This document shows, piece by piece, positions 23,206-34,250 of a stretch of DNA of 64,000 nt. The position numbers and the translations under genes are program-made. Source of the stretch: Heloderma charlesbogerti (lineage: Eukaryota > Chordata > Lepidosauria > Squamata > Helodermatidae); assembly GCA_026122225.1 (NCBI GenBank), contig JANEZZ010001905.1:1116001-1180000 (forward strand). The letters run 5' to 3'. The notes below the pieces were generated by a model. It worked only from the letters and a program-made list of their open reading frames with translations. It made no database searches and was not told where the DNA came from. Position 1 is the first letter of the stretch; the number at the start of each line of letters is the position of its first letter.

Positions 23206-23615
23206 TTCATTTGCTGCACTTCCCATGTGGCATGGCCAAGGTGGCTAATTCAATAGTATACAACAAAATAAAGGGTAAGTCACTGAAACGACATGAAATA
23301 AGAGCAGATAAAAATAAACCAGGCAACAATAGCCAGTTAAAATCATAGCAAGAAGTTAATTAAAATTAAGGTTAAAATACAGAGCAGCAGAAAAGGAAAA
23401 AAGAAAGCAAAGCCTTACGCCTCTTTGAATATAATGGTTTGTATCTGCTAGTGAAAGGACATCAACAAAGGGGTAGACGGACCTTCCTCGGAAGGGAATA
23501 TACAGACGCCATATATGACAACGTCCTATGTGCCAATGGCTACAGGTAGCCAACTTGCAATAAATATGCCACAATTGGCCTGAGCAACCAAGGTTGGTGA
23601 CCCCGCTCCCCAGAG
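23206..23615. other. No recognisable feature
   Basis: AT-rich sequence, possibly the decayed continuation of a LINE tail; nothing firm. Confidence 0.3.
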
Positions 23616-24101
23616 CAGGGTTCCCCAACCTTTTTGGAGCCATGGGCACATTTGGGAATTTGAGAAACTGTTGTGGGCACCACCACAAAATGGCTCGCAT
23701 GGTGGATGCAGCCAGTCACATAATGGCTGCCATGGGGGCCTGGCTCGTCAAAAGTGAGCTAAAGAGTTGGGCGGGGGAGAAACAGCAGAGCTAGAGGTTG
23801 GCAGGAGAGGGGAAACAGCAAGGCAAAGGGGCAGAGAAAGCACAGCTCGAGGCGAGGGGGAGAAACAGTGAGCTAAAGGGGTAGGGGGAAATAGCGATGC
23901 TGGAAGCTGGGGGAGAAATAGCCAGGCAAAGGAATAGAGGGGAGAGAAAGAGCAAGGTGGAGAAAGAAGATGCCCTAACGTTTCCCAAGGTCTTTATTAA
24001 ATGCATTTTTTGAAGGGGGCAGGGAGCGGAGATCTTTGTGTGTGCTGTTGGAGTTCCCGCAGGCACCATGATGCCCACGGACGCCACACTGGGAAACCTT
24101 G
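23616..24101. mobile_element. Non-autonomous hAT-like element
   Basis: Begins cagggttccccaacctttt and ends ctgggaaaccttg, which are imperfect inverted repeats. The interior holds ccatgggcaca and aaaatggct strings shared with 54664-55126. hAT elements typically start CAGGG and duplicate 8 bases; the flanking 8-mers here do not match clearly. No transposase coding. Confidence 0.6.
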
Positions 24102-25559
24102 ATTAGAGGGACTGTGGCAGGCCTGGCTACAGTACAGAGTCAGCCCCCCACTGCTGCCCGCCTTTCTTGCACTTACTGCCCGCTTCCCAACTCCGCAGGC
24201 TGAACACAAAACCACATCAAGGCACGGCGGCAAGCCAAAGTCCAGCATGTCCGAGTGGAAGCATGAGCTCATACTTTGGAGTCGGCTTGGGCCACTCTCG
24301 CCAGCCAGATTGGCCACCACTGTGCTATACAAATTGGAGGCTGGAGGGCAGGCCGTCCGATCCTGGCTGACACAATGGATGGCACAACCAGGCCCTCCCG
24401 CAGTACCTGGCCATGAACCGAGCGAGAAGCACTCTACAGCAGCTTTACACAAACGGGCAACCCACTCAGCTGGAAGCACAGCACCGGCCGTCTCTTGTGG
24501 CTTGCCAAGTGCTCGGCCTGGGCAGGCCTGGGCAGGTAACCAAGACAGCGGGGTTAGGGAGGTTATCAAAGCAGTCCAAAGGGGGCTGTGTTTGGGTTGG
24601 CAACCGCATCCTGGGCAGGCCTGCTCGGAGGTAAACATCCGAGAACCGATGATCATGTGTTAAATGGAGGAAGAGGAGGAGGATTACGGACGCCACCTTG
24701 GGAAGGAGGAAAAAGGGGGAATGTGACTGTAATACAGACAGACAGAAATGTGTTGCAGATTACAACAAGAGGACCCGACCAGAGCCAAACTCTCAGGGCT
24801 TTCACAATGTGGGGCTAGAAACTGACATTCCAAAGACTTATAGATTGTCTACTGCACAGTTCATCAGTTACAGCACCAGGTCCAGCACAGGACCAAAATG
24901 ATACCTTCAGGCCCAAGTCAGTTTAACAGAACCAGATTGGTGATAAATACTGAGATTAATGTAATAAAAATAAGGTCTTGAAAGCAATTTCTGACATCTC
25001 AGATCAGTTAATCAAGCAAAACATTTGCACATAAAGAATATTTAAGGAAAGAATACATTAAGGGGGAGAAAGGAATTAACCTATTATCATTTTAAAAGAG
25101 TATTAACAACTGTAGTTGCACTTAGTTTGCAACATTTTCCAGGGCTGCCAACCCAACATCCCAAAGACCTCATGCTCCAAAATTTCAGTGTATATATTTC
25201 CTCTGCAGGTTGAAATCCATAAATCACCTTGGGCTTCTCCCCAGTCTTGTGGGGAGTGAATGAATAAGTAATGTCTGGGGTGCGTCTGTCATCTCTCATT
25301 AACATCAAAACATCTCCATTCAGCCTATTAATTTTGCACATGAGTGTTGCTTCTTAGTCATGCAGTCTCAAGCACGTGATGTTTTTAGCAGTTACATTTC
25401 TGAAAAATGCAAAAGTGCCCCACTTCCACCACCACCCCAAATCAGCATGTGTGCAAAGTACTACAATGTTCAAAATGCACGTTTGGTAGCTTGTGAGGGA
25501 TTTAATGGACATTTGACATAATATTCCAATCCATTATATATATTTGAACAATTTCTAAT
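24102..25559. other. No recognisable feature
   Basis: No exon or named repeat recognised. Open frames on both strands in 24000-24660 overlap and lack motifs. Confidence 0.35.
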
Positions 25560-26325
25560 GTATCATACAGTTGGAAGTGACCTCAAAGGTCATCTAGTCC
25601 AACCCCTGCCAATGCAAGAAATCCACAGAATCCCTGATAAGAGGCCAATGAGCCTCTGCTTAAAATCCTGTAATGAAGGAGAATCCACCACTTTCTGAGA
25701 CAGTCCATAGGTCATACCATCAGAAAGTTCCTCTTAAAGTTTAGCCAAAATTCCCTCTATTTCTAATTTGAAGCTGCTGATATGGGTCCTACCCTCTGGA
25801 GCAACAGAAAATGAATTTGATCCATCATCTATGTCAGGGGTTCAGAACCTCTGGGTGGCAAATCTGGCCCTCCTGAGGTCCCCAGCTGGCCACACCCCCT
25901 TCCCCTGGACCCACCTCATTTTCCCCAACCACCAATCATTTGGTGGTTTCTTGGTTTTTGTACAGTTCCCTCCCCCCTTCTAAAAGGCTGAAATGCCTCT
26001 TCTCCTAAGGGTGAGTTACTGGCAGTATGAGTGTTACATTAAAATATGGTATTTGGGATATTTTGACCCCCCCTTTCCCTTCTACCCCACCCATCACTGG
26101 AATGTGGCCCTGAAAAGCTTCTCCTAAACGGAATTTGGCCTTCGGGCTGAAAGAGCTTCTACATCCCTGATCGATGTGACAGTCATTCCAACATCTGAAG
26201 ATGACTCTCATATCATCTCTTAATCGCCTCTGCTCCACACTGAACAGACCCAACTCCTTCAACCTTTTCTTACAGGCCTTGGTCTCCAGACCCCTCAACA
26301 TCTTTGTTGCCCTCCTTCAGACATG
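25560..26325 (-). mobile_element. CR1 LINE 3' portion, split by a hAT element
   Basis: Left part (25560-25834): antisense ttggaagtgacctcaaaggt, catctagtccaacccctgcc, the classical CR1 3' region. Right part (26170-26325): encodes ETKACKKRLKELGLFSVEQR on the minus strand. The break at 25834/26170 is caused by the hAT MITE at 25835-26169. Confidence 0.88.
25835..26169. mobile_element. Non-autonomous hAT element (335 bp) with 8-bp target duplication
   Basis: Termini are caggggttcagaacctc and gagcttctacatccctg, inverted repeats of each other with few differences. The flanking 8-mers are atctatgt (25827-25834) and atcgatgt (26170-26177), 7 of 8 matching. The same family occurs at 40997-41322 and 62986-63546. 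CAGGG ends plus an 8-base duplication define the hAT superfamily. No coding capacity; mobilised by a hAT transposase elsewhere. Confidence 0.85.
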
Positions 26326-26329
26326 TTTG

Positions 26330-27010
26330 ACATTAGGTTGGGCTCCCCCTCTGCTGCCCTCCTGCCAGCAGGCAAAGACCTTTTTATTCAAGCAGGCCTT
26401 TGGTGTCTACGTTGGGTTGGGTACGGTTTTATTCCGTTATTATTGTGCTTTTAATGTATTTGTTTTATTAGGGCACAATCCTATGGCCGCTAGACAGTGG
26501 ATTGTTCCGTTTGGGGGAACCGACCTTGGAGCCTGCGCGCCAAGGTCTGTTCCCGGAAAACCACCTCGTCATTCCCTCCCCCACTGCCTCATAGGCAGTG
26601 CTGCTCGTCCCCAGCCTCCGTGCTTCCAAGAGCAGCACAGAGCAGGGGAAAAGGGGGCAGTCCCGGGGGCGGACAGCGCAGAAGTGGCGGGAAGACACTT
26701 CCTATGCTTCATCCAGCCTCCCCCCCACCCTGAAGTCCCACGGCTAGACTGCCAAAATCAGCTGTCTACCCAGTAATGCAGGGCGGCCGGAGCACAGAGA
26801 AGATTCCCTCCGCGCTCTGTCCACCCTGCATAGGATAGGCGGTCGCCTCTGAGTTCGGAGGCAGCTGCTGATCCCCATAGGATTGCTCCCTTAATGTTTT
26901 AATGAAGTGTTTATTGCAAAACTTTTTACTTTTTATTATTGTTAGCTGCCTTGAACTCCATATTCTTGGTGGAAAGGTGGGGTGAAAATCAAATAAATTA
27001 ATTAATAAAC
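26330..27010 (+). mobile_element. L2-type LINE 3' end, split by a Harbinger-like MITE
   Basis: The left part encodes TFLFKQAFGVYVGLG, the L2 C-terminus, and runs to about 26470. The right part (26891-27010) is the tail: ttagctgccttgaactcc, gtggaaaggtggggtgaaaa, then aataaattaattaataaac. The two join cleanly if 26471-26890 plus one TTA is removed. Confidence 0.8.
26471..26890. mobile_element. Harbinger-like MITE (420 bp)
   Basis: Starts gggcacaatcctatggccgc and ends ccccataggattgctccc, with TTA on each side (26468-26470, 26891-26893). The interior is GC-rich, contains gaaccgaccttggagcctg and gataggcggtcgcctctgag, and aligns to 63573-64000. It shares termini with the short palindromes at 12258 and 21829. 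No transposase. Confidence 0.8.
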
Positions 27011-27657
27011 AAACTAAGTGCTAATCAATGCGAATTCCTGGAAATGTACAGGGCAAAGAAGTCTCTATCTGGCCAATGAGAATGCAGTGTTAATCCCCAA
27101 GCAATGCACAGAACTGTTTTTTTAGTCAAATTTTCTTTTTGTAGGGGAAAAGAAAGATAAACAGCTCTGTATGCTTCTCCCTTCAGTTCTCAATAATGTA
27201 AATTATCACAATATTGAAGAGAATATTGGATTACTCTCCCACTTGCTGCAACAGGCAGGGTGCATGCAAGTTCATTTTAGCAGCCACATACAACACAACC
27301 TTTTTGACACACGAGAAGGCTCTGCATCCTTTAGCCTTGTGCTTGTTTACTGAGTTTTATAATGCTGCAGTTTAAGGACGTGACTTCCAAAATAAAAAAT
27401 TCAGATTCCAGGGCTAAATTAAACATTTTTTTATTCCAAACCCAGAGAAATGTGTGTGGAAATGTTAAAGAAATGTTGGCCTAAAACGCACATTTCTGAC
27501 ACTTTTTTCACTGTAACATACACCAAAATGATTGATCTGCATGATGTACAGAATTTAAATCATTTGATTCAGATTAAGTCATAGCAAAATCCATATTCAG
27601 ACTTCTCTGCATCGTATGCTGAGTAATTAGCAATTACATTGTGGGTTTTGACCAGTC
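27011..27657. other. No recognisable feature
   Basis: AT-rich DNA; no exon or named repeat recognised. Confidence 0.35.
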
Positions 27658-27780
27658 TCCCCCAATCTCATGCCCTCCAGATGTGTTGGAGTGGCACCCC
27701 CAGCATCTTTGGATGCTGGGAGTTGTAGTCCAACATGTTTGGAGCGCACCAGGTTGGGGAAGGCTGGTCTACAAAAATGA
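27658..27780. mobile_element. Palindromic MITE, well preserved
   Basis: Left arm catgccctccagatgtgttg, right arm ccaacatgtttggagcgcac, central ggatgctgggagttgtagtc. Several further copies lie at 16.4-17.0, 33.06, 36.8, 38.2, 38.6 and 39.8 kb. Superfamily not certain. Confidence 0.75.
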
Positions 27781-28959
27781 GTTTTCTTGGAGTTGTTTTA
27801 AAAAATTGGCTATAGATACAGTTCAACACATAAAATGACTCTAAAATTTCAACGAATTCTACTGCTATGATGCAACCCTTGTTTGTTGATTTGGCCTGGA
27901 ATGCCTCCCTTCAGCTCATTTCTCCACCTGCCCCCACCAGCTTCAATCACTTTCCTTGTGTGTGCGCATGGCAGTGAAAAAGAAACTGAATACAGCGTAA
28001 GACAGAGATAGAGTTAGGAGAGGGGCCTTCTTGAAATGCAGCCAGAAATTCAAGTTGCAGCTGAAATTGCACAGCTACCAGCCTGACATCACAAATTGGC
28101 CTTATCATTTTTACGAGTATTGTCGATGGGTTCATTCTGGTCAGGGCCCTATGTCCTCTTCAAAAAGAACAGATATTGCTCAATAACAACACACTTTTTG
28201 AATGGGCTTCTTTTGCCAACCTGGATTTATGCTCTCTGAGAGCCCGAAGCATTTGAGAGGGTGCTTTTCTAAAGGCTATTGTTAATAATACTAAACGCAC
28301 ACACTCTCCTGCATCCCTCCCTTTTCATCCTTGCTTCTGCTGCTCTCCACACTGCTCTAAATTTAGATTGTACGTTCCTTGAGTCAAGCCAGGGACTCAT
28401 CTTTTGCCTATATTATGCAAAGCAGCAAACTCTCGGCTGTGACCTCTGCTCCTCCCATTCTACCAAATGTTTCAATCTTCCTCACCACCCCCTGGAATCC
28501 CTGCACAGGTACCATCTCATTCACGCCCACCCCAACTCCATTCTGCTCCCCTGGAGTGCAGAGAGAAGGAGAAATTGCAATTATACAATGAAGTAAGGCC
28601 AAAAGGGTAAGCACGGAAGAGACAGCAGGGGGTGTATCACAATACTCTGGCAAGCACAAGCCAATGCCAGATCCAGCCACACGAACACAGGATGGAATCA
28701 GAGTGGTTGTGGCCCTCTCCCAATCAGAGACTGCTGGCAAAAAACTGGCAGAGGAAAACCAAGTGTGTAACAGGCCCCAAGATTCTGTTCTCATTGCTTT
28801 TGCTTCAATGTGTGAACATGGCCTTCCCTCTGAAACGCAAGGTGATGTGTGTGAAGCAGTTCAGACGCTCAAAAAGCATTACAGAAATGCTACAAATGCT
28901 GGGCGTGATGATTAAATCATATGAGGTGCACAAGCAACAAACGCAGGTACAGCAAGACT
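27781..28959. other. No recognisable feature
   Basis: No exon or named repeat recognised. Confidence 0.35.
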
Positions 28960-29515
28960 TTCCCCATTACAGAGGAAACACAGACGAGAAGACGGGCAAG
29001 TCATTTTAGCAAGGTGCGAAACCTTGCTGAAAGTGACAGACTTCACCTCGAACACAGACCTCACCTTGAATACTGTGTCCAGTTCTGGACACCACACTTG
29101 AAGAAGGGTTCAGATAAACTGGAACAAGTTCAGAGATGTGCAACAAAGATGAGCTGGAGACCAGAAACGAAGTCCTACGAGGACAGATGGAAGGAACTGG
29201 GTACGTTTAGCCTTGAGAGCAGTGAGAGGGGACAGGATGGCAATTTTCCAGTCCCTAAAAGGTTATCCTACAGAAGAGGGCTGCAACCTCATCTCCATCA
29301 TCCAAGATTGTAGGACATGGAATAACAAGTTACAGGAAGGAAGATTTAGATTGAATGTCAGGAAAAATTTCCTCAGTCAGACAATGGAACCAACTGCCTA
29401 TGAAGGTACTGGGTTCTCCCTCTCTGGAGGTCTTCAAACAGAGCTTGGACAGCCATCTTTAAACTAGATAACTGCACTGAACAGGGGGTTGGACTCGATG
29501 ACCTAAATGGTCTTC
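28960..29515 (+). mobile_element. CR1 LINE 3' portion
   Basis: The plus strand encodes [20 protein letters not shown], then [12 protein letters not shown] and [14 protein letters not shown], followed by the CR1 end (gaacagggggttggactcga). Frames are shifted and broken. It is an older copy. Confidence 0.88.
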
Positions 29516-30639
29516 CAGACGAGCCAGAGACACAACACGGTGAAAGCGACATCCCACCCTTGTGCCAAAGCCCAGAGTTATTCCACTTTGACGGCTCACA
29601 AGGAAAGTCTGATTTGGAAAGGAGTGAGCTTCCTGGTTTGTGGAAGGAGAAGAACTGGTTCCTAATTGGGTAGTTATCTCCAACCCTATTCATCAAATTG
29701 ACTCATCCTTCCCGGAAAGATCCATTCTGCGTGGCCGTAAATTTACATATTATTTAATATGTACCTAAAATGGCTTGGCGCTGTACAAAAATTAAAAGGG
29801 AAACACATCCTCCTGCAGGTGCAGACTCAAAAGTTCAAGATAAGACATATGAGAGCAGGGAAAAGGAGGGAAAGTCCATCAGGAAAAGCTAGGAATGAAA
29901 AGTTGCAACTTAAGGAGGTATTTGAATATGGTACAGGAGGAAAAGAGAAACTCATGTCACAGGGCTGGGCATTCTACTGGTAAGGGAGCTGCTCTCGTTT
30001 GCGAAGTCGGACATTCCACTTTACCCCAATGAAGTCAGAGTGGACTCCTCCCACCCACCCTCTTCCTACTTGCCCAGTTCTTCTGCTCACTGTTAATTTC
30101 AAGATGCTCTCTTCAGGCTCTCTGCAGCCAACTGATGAAACATGCAATGTGTTTATTTGCATAACCTGTGAGATGCCTTTTTAACTAAAAGGTGCTCATG
30201 GTAATCTGCACAGAGTTCAGCAAAACAGTAAAAACGCCATTAGAAAAACAAAAAACAGAACCAAAAGGAACTGCACAAAGGCAGAACACACAGAGCAAAC
30301 ACACACCCACGCACATATAAAGGAAGCATCGTGGCAGCAGCGTCATGAGAGGCTAGGAAAGGCCAGCAAATGTCCAGGGAAAAGGCAGCAGAACATGTTC
30401 AGGGAAGTGTCCATTCCAAGACTCCCAGGACCAGGTTCCACAATGGAATAGCTCTGCAACCTTAACCTGGGTGAAGGGTGGGATGAGGCATGACTTCAAG
30501 ACATGAGGGACGGAGAGCCTTCTGAGAAAAGCTATGGGAACTGCTAACGGTCCAGCCTGTGCACATCCAGGACCAACGGTGGGGTTGCCACGCTGCTCCC
30601 GGGGTGTCTGCCCCAACCTGAGCGTGTGAAATTGCCTCG
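29516..30639. other. No recognisable feature; left shore of the CpG island
   Basis: No exon or named repeat recognised. GC content rises from about 30550 toward the island. Confidence 0.4.
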
Positions 30640-31111
30640 TGCAGACTCCCACCGCTGGTCCATCTGGGCCAGCAGGGCCTGCTCCAAACATCAGCTGCTC
30701 GCCAGGGTCTCAGACCTCCTTTTCGCCGGAGTTGCCAGCGGCCGGGGCTTGCGGCACACAAAGCGGGTGCTCTGCCACAGGCCCAGGGCCCCTCCGCTCC
30801 CGCAGCCGGAGGCGCACCTCGGATCCATCTAAGCAGCACTCGGGGCTCCGGCTGGCTGCCTCCGAGGGCGGAAGCGGAGGCCCAGAGGGGCCCCGTGCTG
30901 CAGCACTGGCCAGGCAACCGCCAGGGAGCTGCTGGGGATCGAGCGGCGGGCGGAGCGGCCCGGCTGGCGGGGCTATTCCGGGGCCAACCCTCCCTTCGGC
31001 GGCGGACTGGGCGGGCGGGCCGCGGGCGCCTTCAGCGAGCCCTCGCGCTCTCCTCCCCCTCGGAGCACCGGCCCCGGGCTCGCTCTCGGGGGACGACGAG
31101 GGCGCGGACGT

Positions 31112-31114
31112 ACC
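31112..31114 (-). other. Candidate splice donor on the minus strand
   Basis: The minus strand reads CTGCGAG|GTACGT, a close match to the vertebrate donor consensus, with the exon ending at 31114. An open frame enters it from 31559. It may be an alternative first-exon donor to the one at 31813. Confidence 0.35.
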
Positions 31115-31624
31115 TCGCAGCGCTGCTGTCGGGATGGCCGCGGTCCTGCGCGCACGCGCCGCTCTCCGAGCGCTCGCCGGCGCGGCGCGGCGAGGCGGTC
31201 GCCGGTCCTGGGCAGCCCTGGCGCCGCACCGCGGAGGGCTCCTCCGGGTCCACCCTGAGGGAGCGGCGAGACCGAGAAGTTACTCCCCCTCGCGCGGCAT
31301 CGCTCCGGCCGCGAACGCGTCCGCGTGCCGTCAGAGAGCGCTGCGCGCGGGAGCGGCTTTTCAGGCTCCGGCGGGGCGGTCGCCGCCGGGCTGCAGCTGC
31401 TGGCGGGCGACCGCCGGGGGCGGAGCGGGGCCGGGGCGGGCGGCTCCGCTCCGCTCCGCTCCAGCCCGGCTCTCGCCTCAAGCGCTCTCCCTGGCGCGCG
31501 CAGCCCGGCGGCAGAGCGCGCGGCTCGGGGAGGGGCCCGCCGCCCTGCCCGCTCGGCACTCCCGGCGCCGCGGGTGCCTCCCGCCCGGGAAGGGCGGCCG
31601 GGGCCCGGGCCCAGGGCTTGGCGC

Positions 31625-31655
31625 CGGGGCGGGGCGGGGCGGGGGAAAGGGGGCT
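31625..31655 (+). promoter_or_regulatory. G-run / GC-box cluster
   Basis: ggggcggggcggggcggggg followed by aaaggggg gives five or more G-runs of at least four, fitting both Sp1-type GC boxes and a G-quadruplex on the plus strand. Confidence 0.6.
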
Positions 31656-31704
31656 CGAGACCCGCCTCTCCCGAGCGCCGCCTCCAGGCGTGTCGGCCTG
31701 GGCG
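31652..31704 (+). repeat. Left arm of a 53-bp inverted repeat in the CpG island
   Basis: The segment starts ggctcgagacccgcctctcc and ends tgtcggcctgggcg. Its reverse complement recurs at 32986-33038 with a single mismatch (52 of 53). The arms are 1281 bases apart. It is not a repeat I recognise. Confidence 0.85.
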
Positions 31705-31811
31705 GCTCTGCAGTTGCGGCGGCCCAGGCCGGGGAGGGCGAGCCGGGCCCCGGGCCAGGACGCCGCCCGGCCGGGGGAGCCACCCCCCGCGGGCGCTCCG
31801 GCGGATCACTC

Positions 31812-31814
31812 ACC
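31812..31814 (-). other. Candidate splice donor on the minus strand
   Basis: The minus strand reads GAACG|GTGAGTGATC, a near-perfect donor, exon ending at 31814. An ATG-initiated frame from 32060 reaches it but is arginine/alanine/proline-rich, so the exon could equally be 5' UTR. It is the best first-exon donor for a leftward gene. Confidence 0.45.
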
Positions 31815-32250
31815 GTTCGTCAGCCCGGCGAGGGCGGGATGCGGGCGGGCGGCGGCGGCCCCCGAGGCGGGACGCGGCAGCCGCCGCGCGGGGCGCGAGG
31901 CGAGGCGAGGCTGCCGCGAAAGCGGAGCGAGGAGGCGGGGCGCCCCGGAGCCGCCCCTTCGCGGCAGGCGGCGCCGAGCTCGCGCCTCCCGTCCCGCGCC
32001 AGCCGGGCTGGGCGCCGGTGCCTCTGCGCGCAGCGCGCCCGCCGGCCCCAGGCGCAGCACAGCACAGCGCAGCCCCGCGCCGCGGCCAGGCGGCTTCTCC
32101 CCCGCCGGACGGCTACGGCGGCGGCTGCCGGCCGCGCTCCGCCCGCTCGCGCTCCGGGGAGCCGCGACCCGAGCCCCTGCGGGAGCCGCGCGCCGCCGCC
32201 CCGCGCTCCGGCCCCGCGCTCCGGCCCCGGCCCCGCCTGCGGGCGCGCTG

Positions 32251-32255
32251 ATTGG
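32251..32255 (-). promoter_or_regulatory. Inverted CCAAT box
   Basis: CTGATTGGAGC on the plus strand is CCAAT on the minus strand, in the middle of the island. NF-Y binds such sites and they are common in bidirectional CpG promoters. Only a short motif, so weak alone. Confidence 0.35.
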
Positions 32256-32985
32256 AGCCCCGCCGCCGTGACGCGGCGGCAGGAGAAGCAGGGGGCGCGC
32301 CGCCGCCTCGGCCTCCGCCCAGCGCCGGGCGGGGCCCGGGCTGAGCCGGCCGGCCGGCCGGCCGCGCGGGGGGCGCCCCGGAGGCGCGCCGGGCCGCCGG
32401 AGAGGCGCCGGAAGGCGGCGAAGCGCCCCGGGGGCCGGCCAGCCGCGCGCCCGTCCCCCGGGTCCGCGGGCAGGGTGCGCGACCGACGCGCGGCCCCGTG
32501 CGGGGCGCCCTGCCGCGCGCGGCCCCGCGGCGAGGCTGGAGCGGGGCGCCGGGGGGGCAGCGCCCGAGGCTCTGCGCTGCGTCCGCGCCGCGCCGCCTCC
32601 CGGCGATCAGCCCGCGGGCACCTGCAACCTTCGGGGCCTGTCCCCGCCCCGAAGCGCCCGCGGGCGCGAAGGGCCCTTCCCTGACCGCGGGCGCTGGCCG
32701 GGGCGCGGGCGGGTCTCGCTGCTTTGACCCAGCTGGGCCGAAGAAGCCGCGACGGGTCTCCGACGGACGCGGCTGGCTGGGGAAGGCGGGGAGTTTTAGG
32801 AACCCCCCGAGATGCATAGGGTTGCGCCCTAAAAGTCCCGAGAAAGGGGCGAGAGCTCTGCGTGAATATACCCCTCTCCCCCGGCCGGTAGCCCGCGTGC
32901 GCCTCCCCGTGTCCGGAGCTTGGAGGCCGGCCCCGGGCCGGTGTTGCGCCCCAGAACCCCTCGGTCGTTCCGCCCGGCTCAGCCG

Positions 32986-33038
32986 CGCCCAGGCCGACAC
33001 GCCTGGAGGCGGCACTCGGGAGAGGCGGGTCTCGAGCC
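32986..33038 (-). repeat. Right arm of the 53-bp inverted repeat
   Basis: Partner of 31652-31704. The flanks beyond the 53 bases are different on the two sides. The right arm lies just before the MITE palindrome at 33055-33120. Confidence 0.85.
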
Positions 33039-33054
33039 GCGCTCCTCCCGGTGC

Positions 33055-33120
33055 GTGGGACAGCAACTCCCATCATTCCCAGCCAGCGTTGGCGGGGAAT
33101 GATGGGAGTGGCAGTCCCAC
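33055..33120. mobile_element. Palindromic MITE remnant inside the CpG island
   Basis: Arms actcccatcattccc (33066-33080) and gggaatgatgggagt (33095-33109) are perfect inverted repeats of 15 bases, and outer gtgggac / gtcccac (33055-33061, 33114-33120) extend the hairpin. The loop ccagc motifs match the MITE family at 27658 and 38216. Confidence 0.75.
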
Positions 33121-33704
33121 ACCTCCGGAGGGCTGGCGCACAGCACGAGAGCCTGGGAAGGGCCCGGCCCAGGGTCCCTCGTGCCGCATGATAGTCGCGG
33201 AGGCGCCGGCGGCCACCCCGCAGGCAGCCGCAGGGCGGGAGCGCGACGGCCTCTGCCGGCCCGCCCTCGCCCCGCAGCGCGTCGGCACGTCGCCTCTGCC
33301 GCTGCGGGAAGCGCAGGGCCTTCGGGCTGGCGGCGCCCGGCAGCTGATCAGCCTCGCGCCCTCTGAAGGCCGCCCGGAGCGGCGGCCGCCCCGCGCCCCG
33401 CGGAGTGGCCGCCAGAGGCGCGGCGCGCGCGAGCCCGCCCTTCGAGCGGGCCCGGGGCTCCTCTCCCCGCAGTCAGCGTCGTGGGGCGACCGCGCCGGGC
33501 CCTGGGCTCACGGGAGAGGGAGAAAGCGCCCCGGCCCCCGCTCCCCCCACCCGGGCATAGCGGCGCGGCGCCTCCGAGTCCGCCCGCCCGCCCCTCTCTC
33601 TGCGCCGGCCCGCGCCGCAGCTGCGATCCGAGAGCTCGCCGCCCGTCGCGCCCCCTCCTCCCTGGCGGCGAGGGACTCCGCGGATGCCCCACGCGGAAGG
33701 CCCG

Positions 33705-33735
33705 GCGGGGCGGGGCGGGGCGGGGCGGGCGGGGG
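33705..33735 (+). promoter_or_regulatory. Tandem GC boxes
   Basis: A perfect run of the unit GGGGC (gcggggcggggcggggcggg), ending in gcgggcggggg. This is a dense Sp1/KLF-type site array and a possible G-quadruplex. Confidence 0.65.
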
Positions 33736-34250
33736 CCCGCGGGGCTACAGGAGCCGCGACGTGCCTCTGCGAAGGCGAGCGCCAGCGGGGGGCCTGGGCC
33801 GGAGCGACCCCGCGCTGCCGCGCACCTGCTCCGTGGCGCGGGACGCGACCCGGGGCGGGGGCCTCGTGCACGAGCCGCCTCGCCGAAACGCCGGCGAGGG
33901 GCGCTGGAGCTCCGAAGGCGCCGGTGAATCCCGCATCTGGGCGGGGACTTGGGGCTCCGCGGCCCCAGCGCCGGCCCGCTCGCTCTGCCTCTTTTCCCCG
34001 GGGAGGACGGAGCTGCTGTTCCTCCTCCGCCTCCTCGCGCATGCATGAAAAGATACGTGTTGCTTTTGATCATGTGTAACTGGGGCGAGGGCTTCCCCCC
34101 ATTTCTCCTGTTCTCTGGGACAGCCGAAGAGAGAGCGCCTTCCTCGCTGCAAGGCTTCTTGACTGCAGAGAAAAACTTCGCAAGCTTCTGCTCGCTTCTC
34201 GCTTCGCGGGAGGGGGCTCTGGTTGGAATTGGGGGTGTTTAGAAAAACCA

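Larger units (their letters stand above)
30640..34250. promoter_or_regulatory. Large CpG island, probable promoter (possibly bidirectional)
   Basis: About 3.6 kb of very GC-rich DNA dense in unmutated CpG. Methylated CpG decays to TpG, so this density implies an unmethylated germline promoter. It holds GC boxes, G-runs, an inverted CCAAT box at 32251-32255 and no TATA box at the core. Two strong donor sites on the minus strand (GT at 31813-31812 and 31113-31112) point to leftward transcripts. On the plus strand the best donor is TTG|GTAAGT at 34414, past the island's right shore. Long open frames in all frames (up to 681 codons) come from scarce AT-rich stop codons. No first coding exon can be named. 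Confidence 0.85.

Noticed and set aside
30639..32684. A 681-codon open frame and many other long frames in the CpG island
   Set aside because: All are Arg/Ala/Pro/Gly-rich, occur in several frames on both strands at once, and follow from the scarcity of AT-rich stop codons. None shows a domain or a coherent exon boundary.
34045..34250. A secreted protein starting MKRYVLLLIMCNWG at the island's right edge
   Set aside because: Hydrophobic start, but the frame then turns into unremarkable sequence with no good donor and no cleavage-like site; kept only as a remote possibility.
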